Origin: Chloroherpetonaceae bacterium
Lineage (GTDB): Bacteria > Bacteroidota > Chlorobiia > Chlorobiales > Thermochlorobacteraceae
DNA length: 64,000 nt
Assembly (NCBI GenBank): GCA_033763895.1
Contig: JANRJQ010000014.1
Coordinates: 1 to 64,000, forward strand
Direction of reading: 5' to 3'
Positions 17,931-26,575 of this stretch are shown here, in pieces. Position numbers and translations under genes: made by a program. The notes beneath the pieces were generated by a model, which had not been told where the DNA came from, ran no database searches, and saw only the letters and a list, made by a program, of their open reading frames with translations. Positions within the stretch are counted from its first letter, which is position 1; every line of letters starts with the position of its first letter.

Positions 17931-20012
17931 TTATGCCAATTCGAACCTCACACGAAAATCAAGACTTCCCTTGAAAATCCTTTTCAGCCGAAGCATTGAA
18001 GCCTTTTCTATTTTGCCATATCTTGGTGAATAAGAATACTCTTCCTGAATAATTTCGCCTTGAAAATTTTCCGTCTGAAAAATCATTGAACTGTTGCTCT
18101 CGCGATGCGAGAGCCTGTACACCGTCGGCGCAATTTTTTCAACCGTAAGCATTGGATGAAAGTGATAAAACGCTTCAGCGGTATGTTCATCGTCTGTTTT
18201 TTCGCTATAAATATTATCTGTAATGAGACAGGCTTCTTTTGTCAGCTCAATTGACCTTCGATGAATGAGCGGAAAATACGCTTGATGCTCTGCTATGACC
18301 TTTTGAAAATTATCCTTCGTTTCCCAAGCGATTATCCGTGGGCGCGTGTTGTCTTCAGTAATCTTAAATAGACCTTGAAAGGATGCTATTTCCCTTTCAT
18401 CAATCATCACGCTGTTGTGTGCTTTTCCGCTTCGAAATGCATTGCGCATCTCAGGGTTGGATGTATAACAATAAGTCCCTCGATCAACCAAAATGGGATA
18501 AGCAATTTTAGGTTGTTCCGTTTTTCCGGATGGTGAATAAAAAAGCTCAACGCTTAGAGTATCGTTGTGGCCGTGACCTCCCCACCCGTTTTTTCCCATT
18601 TGTCCGGCATCCAATGTCATGTGAAAGTTTTCATTACAAAGTACTGCAAAGCCGCTTTGCATAAAGCGTTGCGGGTGAAACTCATTTTGAACATCACCCT
18701 TGCTCCTTTCGATGCTGCGCAGTTTCTCCCAGCCTTCAACACCAAAAAGCCAGAGGGCGCTTTCAGTAAATCCTCCTGCTTTCTTTAATAAATCTACTCG
18801 TGAAAAAAGCAATGAAGCAATACTCAATACTTCTCGCGAATCGGTGGGTAGCTTTTCGGGATTGAATGGAAGCAGTGCTCCATCGTCGCTATCGCCAATA
18901 GCAGCAATGCTTCCGTCGCTTCTCGTAACGGATGAAAGGAAAACGCACATCGATTCAAGCCTTGTTTTGAATGCTTGTGAAAAAGTAACTTGATTAATTT
19001 CGGCTAAGCGAGATGCGGCCAAAAGCATTTCGGTAACAAAGAGATGATAGGCCAAACTCATTTCAAAATTGACCCCGTCTTCGCCGTGTTGACGAAGAAT
19101 TTCTTCCTCCAAAATGCTTCGCCCAATTTCAATCCATTGCTTTCCCTTTGCCGTATCTCGAAAAAAGCAGCCGATAAATAGGAGACCCACCGCATTTGCA
19201 ATTAAGTGATTACCGCTATTGCGGGTGAATTCAAGGTGATTTTCAATAAATCGTCCGTGATTGTAAATCAATTTCAGAAGGCGCAGGAAATCGCTTGCAG
19301 TAATGATTGGCTCCTCAAATTCGGTTTCGACTTTGTGACGCTCGGTTGCATCCATAAAAAAGTAATACCCTGAAATGAGCGAAACCGAGCGAATTGCCGC
19401 TTCCATTGCGTTCATCCAGTTTGCCCCCCTTCCAAGAGGATTTTTATTCTCCCAATCTTGAACAAGGTTGAAGAATTTTTCAACAAACTCTTTTCGACCG
19501 GTGAGCCAAAAGCCTTTGCCTAAAGTAAAAGAAAATGAGAGCCGCGAAAGCTCCCAAACCACGCGCACGTCACTTCCGTTTTTTGGAATTTTGATTCTGA
19601 TCGAATAAGGAAGGTCTTGCGGTTTCGGGGGCGTTTCGTAAAGAGATTTATCATTGAGATAGTCTTTTTGCCAATCAATCCCGTCATGAAAAGGCCGCGA
19701 TTCCCCATAAAGCGTGAATTTATCGTTCAATATTGCATTTGCTTGCATTTGTGGTATGTGTGGAGGATGAACTTTTGAAAGCAATTGCAGAAAAAAATCT
19801 TTGCAGTTAAGCGGGTTGAAAAAAAATTTGGGTCGAATTGAAGTATTAAATTTTGAAATAAAGTCTTCTGCCGTTTTGGCTTGCCATCGCGCGGGGAAAA
19901 GGGCGTAAAATTCCTTATCCTTAAAGTTTAACCTTTTCGCAAACACTTGAAAGGCAAAGAAATATGGGCGAAGAACATGATGAAGAAAAATCCGCAAATA
20001 TGCTTTAATCAT
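17931..20012 (-). CDS. Heparinase II/III-like polysaccharide lyase family protein
   Basis: The 693-residue protein has an N-terminal alpha/alpha toroid region with WQKDYLND and GANWMNAMEAAIRSVS motifs, a central stretch with SGNHLIANAVGL, and a C-terminal beta-sheet domain with GHGHNDTLSVELF around residues 480-492. This is the usual Hepar_II_III architecture. The GHGHND element contributes metal or catalytic histidines in the family. Characterised members cleave uronic-acid polysaccharides; in surface-polysaccharide clusters relatives also act in exopolysaccharide processing. No clear signal peptide is seen. It is the upstream partner of lptD (9 bp apart), which suggests a role in cell-surface glycan metabolism rather than catabolism of external polymers, but that is inference. 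Confidence 0.8.
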   Translation of the reverse strand: MIKAYLRIFLHHVLRPYFFAFQVFAKRLNFKDKEFYALFPARWQAKTAEDFISKFNTSIRPKFFFNPLNCKDFFLQLLSKVHPPHIPQMQANAILNDKFTLYGESRPFHDGIDWQKDYLNDKSLYETPPKPQDLPYSIRIKIPKNGSDVRVVWELSRLSFSFTLGKGFWLTGRKEFVEKFFNLVQDWENKNPLGRGANWMNAMEAAIRSVSLISGYYFFMDATERHKVETEFEEPIITASDFLRLLKLIYNHGRFIENHLEFTRNSGNHLIANAVGLLFIGCFFRDTAKGKQWIEIGRSILEEEILRQHGEDGVNFEMSLAYHLFVTEMLLAASRLAEINQVTFSQAFKTRLESMCVFLSSVTRSDGSIAAIGDSDDGALLPFNPEKLPTDSREVLSIASLLFSRVDLLKKAGGFTESALWLFGVEGWEKLRSIERSKGDVQNEFHPQRFMQSGFAVLCNENFHMTLDAGQMGKNGWGGHGHNDTLSVELFYSPSGKTEQPKIAYPILVDRGTYCYTSNPEMRNAFRSGKAHNSVMIDEREIASFQGLFKITEDNTRPRIIAWETKDNFQKVIAEHQAYFPLIHRRSIELTKEACLITDNIYSEKTDDEHTAEAFYHFHPMLTVEKIAPTVYRLSHRESNSSMIFQTENFQGEIIQEEYSYSPRYGKIEKASMLRLKRIFKGSLDFRVRFELA

Positions 20013-20139
20013 TCACTGAGCGTGATTCACTTTTAACTGCAAAACAGTTTTACAACCTTAATCGAACAAAATACGGCATTTTACCGATTCGATTTCATCC
20101 AACATTTTTGCCATTAAATCATTTCAATACAATTTTTCT

Positions 20140-20550
20140 ATGGAGTCACTTATCAACGCGCAACCCTTTACTTATGCCACTCCCGCCTTGCTGTTCCCGG
20201 CACTTTCGCTCTTAATGCTTGCATACACCAACCGATTTCTCGCCTTAGCCGCATTGATTCGCAATCTGAAAGCCGCGTATCACGATAAGCCCAATGATGC
20301 GTTAAGACTTCAAATTATTAACCTAAGAAAACGCACTGAATTAATTAAGAACATGCAAGCCTTTGGTTCTCTTTCGATTTTCTTTTGCACGCTTTCGATT
20401 TCTGCGCTTTTTTTTCAAAATGCCTTAATTTCAAAAATCCTTTTCTCCATTAGCCTGCTTTTCATGCTGATTTCACTTGCACTTTCACTTCGAGAAATCT
20501 TGATTTCAACCGAAGCGCTTCGTTTAGCGCTTGATGAATGTGAAGAATAA
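20140..20550 (+). CDS. DUF2721 membrane protein
   Basis: The 136-residue protein matches the DUF2721 family in its opening ATPALLFPALSLLMLAYTNRF segment, followed by a basic loop and two or three further hydrophobic helices (about 68-115). Function is unknown for the family; it is a small inner-membrane protein common in cyanobacteria, Chlorobi and proteobacteria. It stands alone, divergent from the heparinase-type gene, with a 127-bp shared upstream region. The hairpin just past its stop has its T-run on the minus strand and probably serves the convergent TonB-C gene. Confidence 0.8.
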   Translation: MESLINAQPFTYATPALLFPALSLLMLAYTNRFLALAALIRNLKAAYHDKPNDALRLQIINLRKRTELIKNMQAFGSLSIFFCTLSISALFFQNALISKILFSISLLFMLISLALSLREILISTEALRLALDECEE

Positions 20551-20572
20551 AAAAAGCCGCGAAATGCGGCTT
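20547..20572 (-). terminator. Terminator of the TonB-C protein gene
   Basis: On the minus strand AAGCCGC pairs with GCGGCTT around a five-base loop and is followed by a run of seven T residues. It begins about 40 bases after the stop at 20613 and overlaps the stop codon of the convergent DUF2721 gene. Confidence 0.8.
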
Positions 20573-20612
20573 GATGAACCTATTTATCCAACGAAGTGAC
20601 CTTCATTTGACA

Positions 20613-21518
20613 TCAATTTGATTTGAAGTTAAATGGAATCACAAGCGTAGCAGGCATATCCTTTCCCCCTGCTTTTGCGGGCGTAAACTTTGTTTCTTCT
20701 GTCAACACTCGAAATACTTCATTGTCAAGCACCGGATTCAAGGCTTTCAGAAAATCAACTTTGATCACTGAACCGGTTTTATCAATAAAGACCCGAGCAA
20801 CCACTTTCCCCTCAAGCCTTTGCTGACGCGCCATATCGGGATATTTGATTTTTGAATAAATGGCACTGATACCGCCCACAATATCAGCTTGCTCATCAAT
20901 GGTGGCTTCGATTTCTAAATCATCGGCGGCCAAGTTTTCTTGGGTTAGGCGTTCGAGTTCTTCATCTTCTTTATTCTGTACCTGTTTTTCAGGTTGGGCT
21001 ACTTTTGGAATCGATGGTGCTACTGCTGCTTGTTTTGGCGTTGTCGGCGAATTTGACGCTACTTGTTTAGATTCGCTTGCTTTTGTTTCTGAGGGTTTCG
21101 GTTTTGCACTTACTGATGGCGTTTGTTTAACTTCAGCAACCTGAGTTTCTGTGTTTGCGCCTAATCTAAAATCCGCTCTAGTGGTTGCTCCCGAATTCAC
21201 AGATACTTCAATGTTTTCCTTAGCGGGCAAGCCTCGTTTGAAAACACGCATTTTATAACTCCCTTCCGGTAAACTGAGAAAGGTATAATATCCTTGCGCG
21301 TTTGTAATAGCCGCTTGTGTTGCTGTACCGTTTATATAAAGGGTTGCTCCTGCGAGAGGGACACCGCCTTCGTCAATCACTCTCCCCATTAATCGTCCTT
21401 GATTCTGTGCAATCGTCTGAGAAACACACAAAACCGAATGAAAAATTAAAAATGCGGAAAACCCAAATAAAATTCTTAAAGGATACTCTCCCCAAAATTT
21501 AACGGATAGTCTTCTCAT
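20613..21518 (-). CDS. Carboxypeptidase-regulatory-like domain fused to a TonB C-terminal domain
   Basis: After an N-terminal hydrophobic segment ending near TIAQ (about residue 38), this 301-residue protein has a CarboxypepD_reg-like beta-sandwich. It spans about residues 42-120 and includes GRLMGRVIDEGGVPLAGATLY. A Pro/Lys/Ser-rich linker (about 125-185) then leads to a TonB C-terminal fold at about 210-301, with YPDMARQQRLEGKVVARVFID. TonB C domains contact the TonB box of outer-membrane receptors. The first segment could be a cleaved signal or an uncleaved anchor; ending in AQNQ it looks cleavable, which would leave a periplasmic protein without the usual membrane anchor. No ExbB/ExbD genes are adjacent. 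Confidence 0.85.
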   Translation of the reverse strand: MRRLSVKFWGEYPLRILFGFSAFLIFHSVLCVSQTIAQNQGRLMGRVIDEGGVPLAGATLYINGTATQAAITNAQGYYTFLSLPEGSYKMRVFKRGLPAKENIEVSVNSGATTRADFRLGANTETQVAEVKQTPSVSAKPKPSETKASESKQVASNSPTTPKQAAVAPSIPKVAQPEKQVQNKEDEELERLTQENLAADDLEIEATIDEQADIVGGISAIYSKIKYPDMARQQRLEGKVVARVFIDKTGSVIKVDFLKALNPVLDNEVFRVLTEETKFTPAKAGGKDMPATLVIPFNFKSN

Positions 21519-21729
21519 AGCACCTCAAATGTTTTAATACTCATTAATTGGAAAAGTGCTTATTTGGAAAAAGTAAAACGACACGTACTAAAAGAAGAAG
21601 GATTTTCCTCTTTTCACACAAGTGTTTCGCTTTTTCTCAAATCGTTTATGTTAATAAACTGTTATGAATATAGAGAGTAAACGGAAAAAAGCAACTCTTA
21701 AACTTGATTTTTTCTTGATTTAAATCACA

Positions 21730-23610
21730 TCAGCTTAGTGCTACGTTAGCAATTTGCTCGGCTTTGGCATTGGGTAGATAGACATACTTGCCGTTCAAAA
21801 ACTTTGCAAGCGTTGCTGCTTCACCGCGTGAGAGATAATTGGCTTGGGTATCGATGACCACCGCCCCGATTCGCTCCGAAGCAATAAGAGCTGAAACGCT
21901 TTGTATTTCTTTTTTTAACGCTTCCTTTTTAAACGCTTCACTCTCCGATTGCGGTTCGAGAGGAGTCATTCCCACATTCCCACGCCCATCGGTAATAAGA
22001 ACCAATGTCGTTTGAGTTATTCCCCGACCTTGTGCTTGCTTTGCCACGGTATAACCGTTGTAAAGTGCCGAGGCAAGGGGCGTTCCACCGCCTGTGGGCA
22101 AGGTGTCTAATTCTCTTTTTGCCCGCTCCACACTTTGCGATGGCGGGAGAAGCATTTCCGCCGCTTTCCCGCGAAAGGCGATGAGCGCCACTTGATCGCG
22201 GTGGATGTAGGCATTTTGAAGCAAATGCGCGACGGCGCCTTTGGCCTGACGCATACGGTTTAGCGCCATCGAGCCTGAAGCATCCACAATAAAAATGAAG
22301 AGTGTTCCGGCTTTGTCTCTGAATTTTTTGATTCGGATATCATCTTTTGCCACAAACAATCGTCCTTGAATCTTTGCCGTGCGAACGTTCTTCTTCATTG
22401 CTGCGGCACTTCGTCGGCTTTTCTGAAAAGGCATCGCGGCAATCAACGTGGGTACCAAGGCCAATTTCCCATTGCCCAATTCGCCTTGCTCGGAGCGGAC
22501 ATACTTGCCTCGCTTGTTGTTCAGTGCAATTCCACGGCTGCCCGTTTTACCCCGCCGTTGCGCAATAAAAGGTAATGAAAGCACGTTTTCGGGAAGTTCG
22601 GTTTCTACAGCATCCATCAAAAGTTCTTGAATTTCTTCGGGCGATTGCGACGGCGGGGTTTCTTCATTTATATCATCCTCATTCGATTCATTTTCATTTG
22701 AATCGTTTTCCGATTGTTGTTGCTCTTCCCGCTGCTTTTCTTCGGGTGGGGTTTGGGTTTCTTCTGAAGGAATAACCGTTGCGCGTGGCATGAGCACCAA
22801 TTTTGCCGCGAGTTTCAAATCTTCATCATCCACTTCCATTCGTGAAGCCAAGGCTGCCGAAGCCACCGCGGCTCTTACTGCAAAAACATCGGCACGATTT
22901 CCTTCAATTCCCAATGCCAAAGCCGTTTGCACCAACCCTTGAATTTGCTCATCTCGAATTCGAACGCCTGCCAAATCGGCTCTTGCTGAATCAATAACTG
23001 CAGAAAGCATTTTCAATTCATCCGCTAACTCTTCTTCCTCTGCACCTCCGCGAGCGTCTTCCAAGAGCACGGCGTCAAGAACCGCTTTGCGCGCTTCACC
23101 TGTTGAATCGGGCATAAATGGCACGATTAATCCAACACGATCCAAAAGCCCCATCCGCACCTCGCCTTCATCGGGGTTGAAGGTTCCAATAAGCGAAAAC
23201 TTCGACTCATGCTTGTCACTCATTCCTTCACGCTCAATAACCACCGCACCGCGAGAGAGTGCATCAATCACATGAGCGGTAGTGCCGCTATCCATCAGGT
23301 TTAAGGCATCGACATACAAAACGCCTTCATTGGCTTTGGCCAAAAGTCCTTTTTCAATAATTTTTTTTCCGGTTTTTAGAGCGGCTTCTAGGTTAAAGCC
23401 GCCAAGAAGCCGGTCTTCTGTAACGCCCACCGGAAGTTCAATAAAAGGCGTGCCTTTTGGCAGAAGTTTTGAAAATGCACGCGCTAAAATCGATTTACCT
23501 GATCCTACTTTTGCCGGCAAAATTACACCGCCAAGCGCGGGGTCAACTGCAAGCAGCAGCAACGCTTTTTTGGCCAGTTCCAGACCAACCACTTCATGAA
23601 ATGCCAGCAT
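21730..23610 (-). CDS. bchD: Magnesium chelatase subunit D (bacteriochlorophyll synthesis)
   Basis: BchD assembles with BchI as a double ring of AAA+ modules that drives BchH to insert Mg2+ into protoporphyrin IX. The 626-residue product has an AAA+ domain (about 1-270) with an intact P-loop AKVGSGKS (33-40) and a Walker-B-like VLYVDALNL whose usual glutamate is replaced. An acidic Glu/Asn/Pro-rich linker follows at about 290-340. The C-terminal integrin-I domain begins near 435, with the MIDAS motif D443-A-S-G-S. AGGGAG five bases before the ATG is a good Shine-Dalgarno. bchH and bchI are not in the window. The cobalt chelatase relative CobT/ChlD is less likely given the linker and the phototrophy-related crtP nearby. 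Confidence 0.88.
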   Translation of the reverse strand: MLAFHEVVGLELAKKALLLLAVDPALGGVILPAKVGSGKSILARAFSKLLPKGTPFIELPVGVTEDRLLGGFNLEAALKTGKKIIEKGLLAKANEGVLYVDALNLMDSGTTAHVIDALSRGAVVIEREGMSDKHESKFSLIGTFNPDEGEVRMGLLDRVGLIVPFMPDSTGEARKAVLDAVLLEDARGGAEEEELADELKMLSAVIDSARADLAGVRIRDEQIQGLVQTALALGIEGNRADVFAVRAAVASAALASRMEVDDEDLKLAAKLVLMPRATVIPSEETQTPPEEKQREEQQQSENDSNENESNEDDINEETPPSQSPEEIQELLMDAVETELPENVLSLPFIAQRRGKTGSRGIALNNKRGKYVRSEQGELGNGKLALVPTLIAAMPFQKSRRSAAAMKKNVRTAKIQGRLFVAKDDIRIKKFRDKAGTLFIFIVDASGSMALNRMRQAKGAVAHLLQNAYIHRDQVALIAFRGKAAEMLLPPSQSVERAKRELDTLPTGGGTPLASALYNGYTVAKQAQGRGITQTTLVLITDGRGNVGMTPLEPQSESEAFKKEALKKEIQSVSALIASERIGAVVIDTQANYLSRGEAATLAKFLNGKYVYLPNAKAEQIANVALS

Positions 23611-23728
23611 TGTTCTCCCTTTTCAATTCTAATTGTAATGCTTCTGTTGAATTCTCATTCAAAAATCTCTTCACAAAATTACGCAATTTCTTTACGCTCA
23701 TTCGGTGCGGTGAAGTCATTGCGTTCTA

Positions 23729-25024
23729 TTATGTATTTGCTTCTGATGTCAATTTTAAGAGCGTTTTATACCGCGCCCATTCAATAAATACCCACCCAAT
23801 CAAGCACGGCACAACTTTCAAATTATTTTCTTTCCAAAAAACCCGTAAAGGTTCGGGAAATAAATCCGTTGAAGACAGTGTACTCATTATAAAGGTGCCC
23901 CATATCAGTATTTTTTTAAGCGAATCATGAACACCCATTTTGCTCCAAAGTGCATAGAGGTAGATGCCTGCAAGCGCAATCACAAAAGTTGGCGATTCCG
24001 CCTTGTGGTTAAAGATGACAACCCATACCAAAACTGAAGCGATTGAAAGCAATTGAAACTCACGAAGCCACTCGCCATTTTTTTCAACCAATGTATTTTC
24101 ACTCTTTTCATTATCCTTCCCTTGCTGAGTTTCTTTTTGCAGGACAAAAAGCAAATAAATAAATGGAATGACGAGAATCAATGCCGCAATGGCTTGAACA
24201 ACCGTGTTGTTCAATTCGAATCCGAACGCGGTTTTCATCAACCCAATGAATGAAATGCCGCTGCTTTCTTGATTATCCCATCTGAGTAAATTCAGCCAAC
24301 TTGCATATTGGGTTAAGAGCGACTCCCACGGCAAGATGACGAGAGGCAAAAGAAACAAACCCACAAAAAAGATTATACCCGTTATCACGGCTCCTCCCAA
24401 TCGCCGCGAAAGAATCGCTATAACGCCCATTGCAGCGGCAAAAGGCTTTATGAATGCTGCAAGAACAAGTATTCCCGTCCCGGAAATAAAGCCAGGACTC
24501 GCCGCTTGCTTTTCCCTCGTAAGCCCAATTTCAAAACCGCCCCATATCATCATTCCTAAAAGAATTCCATTGCTCTGCATGTTTTGAACCGAAGTCAAAA
24601 GTTCTAAAAAGAGAACAAGCATCAAGAGAGACCTTTTCTTTGTTTCAATATCATAGTCGTTTCCGAGACGGTGCAACGCCCAAAGTGGCAACGCTGCATT
24701 GAGCGCTCCCCAAAGCGATGCGCCCAGTGCTACGGGCAACAGTGAAAAGGGGGCCATCAAGAGTGCGAAGAGCGGGGAGTATTTGTAATAATCAAAGTGA
24801 TCTTCGGGATGAAGGAGATAAAGGTCTTTCCCCGCCAATAAATGTTCAAATGATGTTTTAAAGATGAGGTAGTTATTGATATCTCCCAACATTACTTTTT
24901 GAGCGGCGGCAAGCGTACAGAGTAATACCATTGCAATGATGAGCCACTGCGGGAACAGGAGTAACTGCAATGCTTTTGCTTTGAACGAAGATTTCACTGC
25001 CGTCATTTTAGGGCTGCCTTCCAC
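23729..25024 (-). CDS. GT87/DUF2029-type integral membrane glycosyltransferase
   Basis: The 431-residue protein has about ten hydrophobic helices and the GT87-type signature region in its first periplasmic loop: GDINNYLIFKTSFEHLLAGKDLY followed by DYYKYSPLFALLMAPFSLLP. GT-C enzymes of this family use polyprenyl-phosphate sugars (mannosyl in Actinobacteria) to glycosylate lipids or glycans on the outer face of the inner membrane. The aspartate of GDINNY is the likely catalytic residue. The gene lies 118 bp upstream of bchD on the same strand, but nothing links it to chlorophyll synthesis. A TTG/ATG alternative start six residues downstream (MTAVKSS) is possible. Confidence 0.72.
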   Translation of the reverse strand: MEGSPKMTAVKSSFKAKALQLLLFPQWLIIAMVLLCTLAAAQKVMLGDINNYLIFKTSFEHLLAGKDLYLLHPEDHFDYYKYSPLFALLMAPFSLLPVALGASLWGALNAALPLWALHRLGNDYDIETKKRSLLMLVLFLELLTSVQNMQSNGILLGMMIWGGFEIGLTREKQAASPGFISGTGILVLAAFIKPFAAAMGVIAILSRRLGGAVITGIIFFVGLFLLPLVILPWESLLTQYASWLNLLRWDNQESSGISFIGLMKTAFGFELNNTVVQAIAALILVIPFIYLLFVLQKETQQGKDNEKSENTLVEKNGEWLREFQLLSIASVLVWVVIFNHKAESPTFVIALAGIYLYALWSKMGVHDSLKKILIWGTFIMSTLSSTDLFPEPLRVFWKENNLKVVPCLIGWVFIEWARYKTLLKLTSEANT

Positions 25025-25053
25025 TTTGCACGCTGTGTATGAAGTAAATGCCT

Positions 25054-26274
25054 TTACTTAAATGCGTATGCACTTCTGGTATCAGCCGAATCGAATGAGA
25101 CATCAACACTTCGACACAGGTTAAAAAATGCTTCTTGCGGTGAGCTTGCAGAAGCATTGATTTTTTGCAACACCAATTCTTTCCCAATCGGATAGGTCAG
25201 CATATAGGTACGATAATCCGCGTCGCGAAGCCGTGCAACGGTGCGGCGAAGCATCACCTCATCATTGGGGCTGAATTCAGCAAGATAATTCACCACAGCT
25301 TGATCAGTTGCATTCTCTTCGTGCATCAATAAAGCGGCGTTGATTACCGCCTTTCGACCAAGCTTTTCAATCGCTGCTAAAATCTTTCCATCTCTTTCCG
25401 TAAATGGGCGTTTATGAAGCAATTCATTTTCTTGCAACCACTGCGCCACCGCCTCATCGTTTCCAATGACAATCTCCGCGGCTGCTTCGGCTAAGCCTTC
25501 TGAAAGCAGGCTGCACGGCGCACCCAAAATGTTTAATGTAAACTCCACATAACCGCATTGGTTCACCAATTCTTGTTCACGAATGATTGCCTCGGTATGA
25601 TGCCCGCAAAAGGCTTCGTGTGTGGTGGTATGCAGTACGCCCCAAATGGTTGTGGGAACATCGACATTCAATTCATAAAGCGAAGTGAAATTCCCTTTAT
25701 ACCAATGATAACCCGTCCACGGCTTATTCCGAACCAAACTTACGGAAATTGAATTTTCGGGAAGTGGAAAAAGACTATGACTTTTCTCTTTCATTTGTTC
25801 CATCGCCGCGTTGGTGAATTTCATCACTTCCTCACCACGAAGCTCAAATTTTCTTCGCCACGCGGTATATCGCTCTGTAAGTAGCCCGCTTCCTTCAAGC
25901 AGTGCATCCAATTCATCCATTGCCTCGTGAAGAGGCGCTTCCTCTTGCTTTGAAATTGTTTCTATTCCAAGCATCAATCTTGCTTCATCGCGATATGTTA
26001 TATCGGCACCTAATTTTTTTTCGATAATGGTTTTTAAGGCGAGCGTTTGCTTATAGAGATAGCGTGCTCTTGGCTCTTGATTCGATTCAAGTTCGCCAAG
26101 AATAAACTCTGCACTTGAATGCAGTGCATTTAATGAAACAATCGGCTCCGACTCCACCTGCAGCTTAACTTCAGAAGCAAAGCCATAATGCGCGTCCACC
26201 ACCCCGCGATGATGCCGCTCAAGCCGATGAGCAAGGAGAATATATTTTTTTACCAAAGGATCAAGCACTTTCAT
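25054..26274 (-). CDS. DUF885-like putative zinc metallopeptidase
   Basis: The 406-residue protein is mainly helical and carries THEAFCGHHTEA at 218-229, close to the HExxPGHH pattern of the DUF885 metallopeptidase-like family, with H219, E220 and H225/H226 as likely zinc site. A downstream LLSEGLAEAAAE (257-268) corresponds to the EGW...E element that supplies the third ligand. The proline of the family motif is cysteine here. It is shorter than typical secreted DUF885 proteins and lacks a signal peptide, so it is probably cytoplasmic. The gene sits 29 bp upstream of the GT87-type gene on the same strand. Substrate is unknown. Confidence 0.65.
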   Translation of the reverse strand: MKVLDPLVKKYILLAHRLERHHRGVVDAHYGFASEVKLQVESEPIVSLNALHSSAEFILGELESNQEPRARYLYKQTLALKTIIEKKLGADITYRDEARLMLGIETISKQEEAPLHEAMDELDALLEGSGLLTERYTAWRRKFELRGEEVMKFTNAAMEQMKEKSHSLFPLPENSISVSLVRNKPWTGYHWYKGNFTSLYELNVDVPTTIWGVLHTTTHEAFCGHHTEAIIREQELVNQCGYVEFTLNILGAPCSLLSEGLAEAAAEIVIGNDEAVAQWLQENELLHKRPFTERDGKILAAIEKLGRKAVINAALLMHEENATDQAVVNYLAEFSPNDEVMLRRTVARLRDADYRTYMLTYPIGKELVLQKINASASSPQEAFFNLCRSVDVSFDSADTRSAYAFK

Positions 26275-26575
26275 AAATCTATGTATTCATTTTTCTATTC
26301 AATGAAGATACTCTGTTTTTTTTTGCGAATATCATTCAATCTTCTATCGTTTCACATTACCGGAACGGCCAATTCGCCCATTCTTACAATCAATTTCACG
26401 GGTTACGCCAAAAGTCATATCAAACTCTCGCCGTAATTTGAATGGTGATTCGTTTTTTCGTGAAAATTCTCGAAACGTCTCCATCATTCACCTTGTTCTC
26501 TTTATGAACTTCCAATGCATCAAGGTTTTTTGGCATTTGTGACTTCTCTTTTTGTACTACTTAATTTTCATTTTT
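26275..26575. other. Divergent spacer between DUF885-like gene and crtP
   Basis: About 300 bases separate the two divergent genes and should contain both promoters. The sequence is AT-rich with T-runs near 26310. No conserved small ORF, hairpin with T-run or repeat was found. Confidence 0.4.

Noticed and set aside
22347-22775. Plus-strand reading frames inside bchD
   Set aside because: They lie opposite the acidic and low-complexity linker of bchD and encode no recognisable protein.
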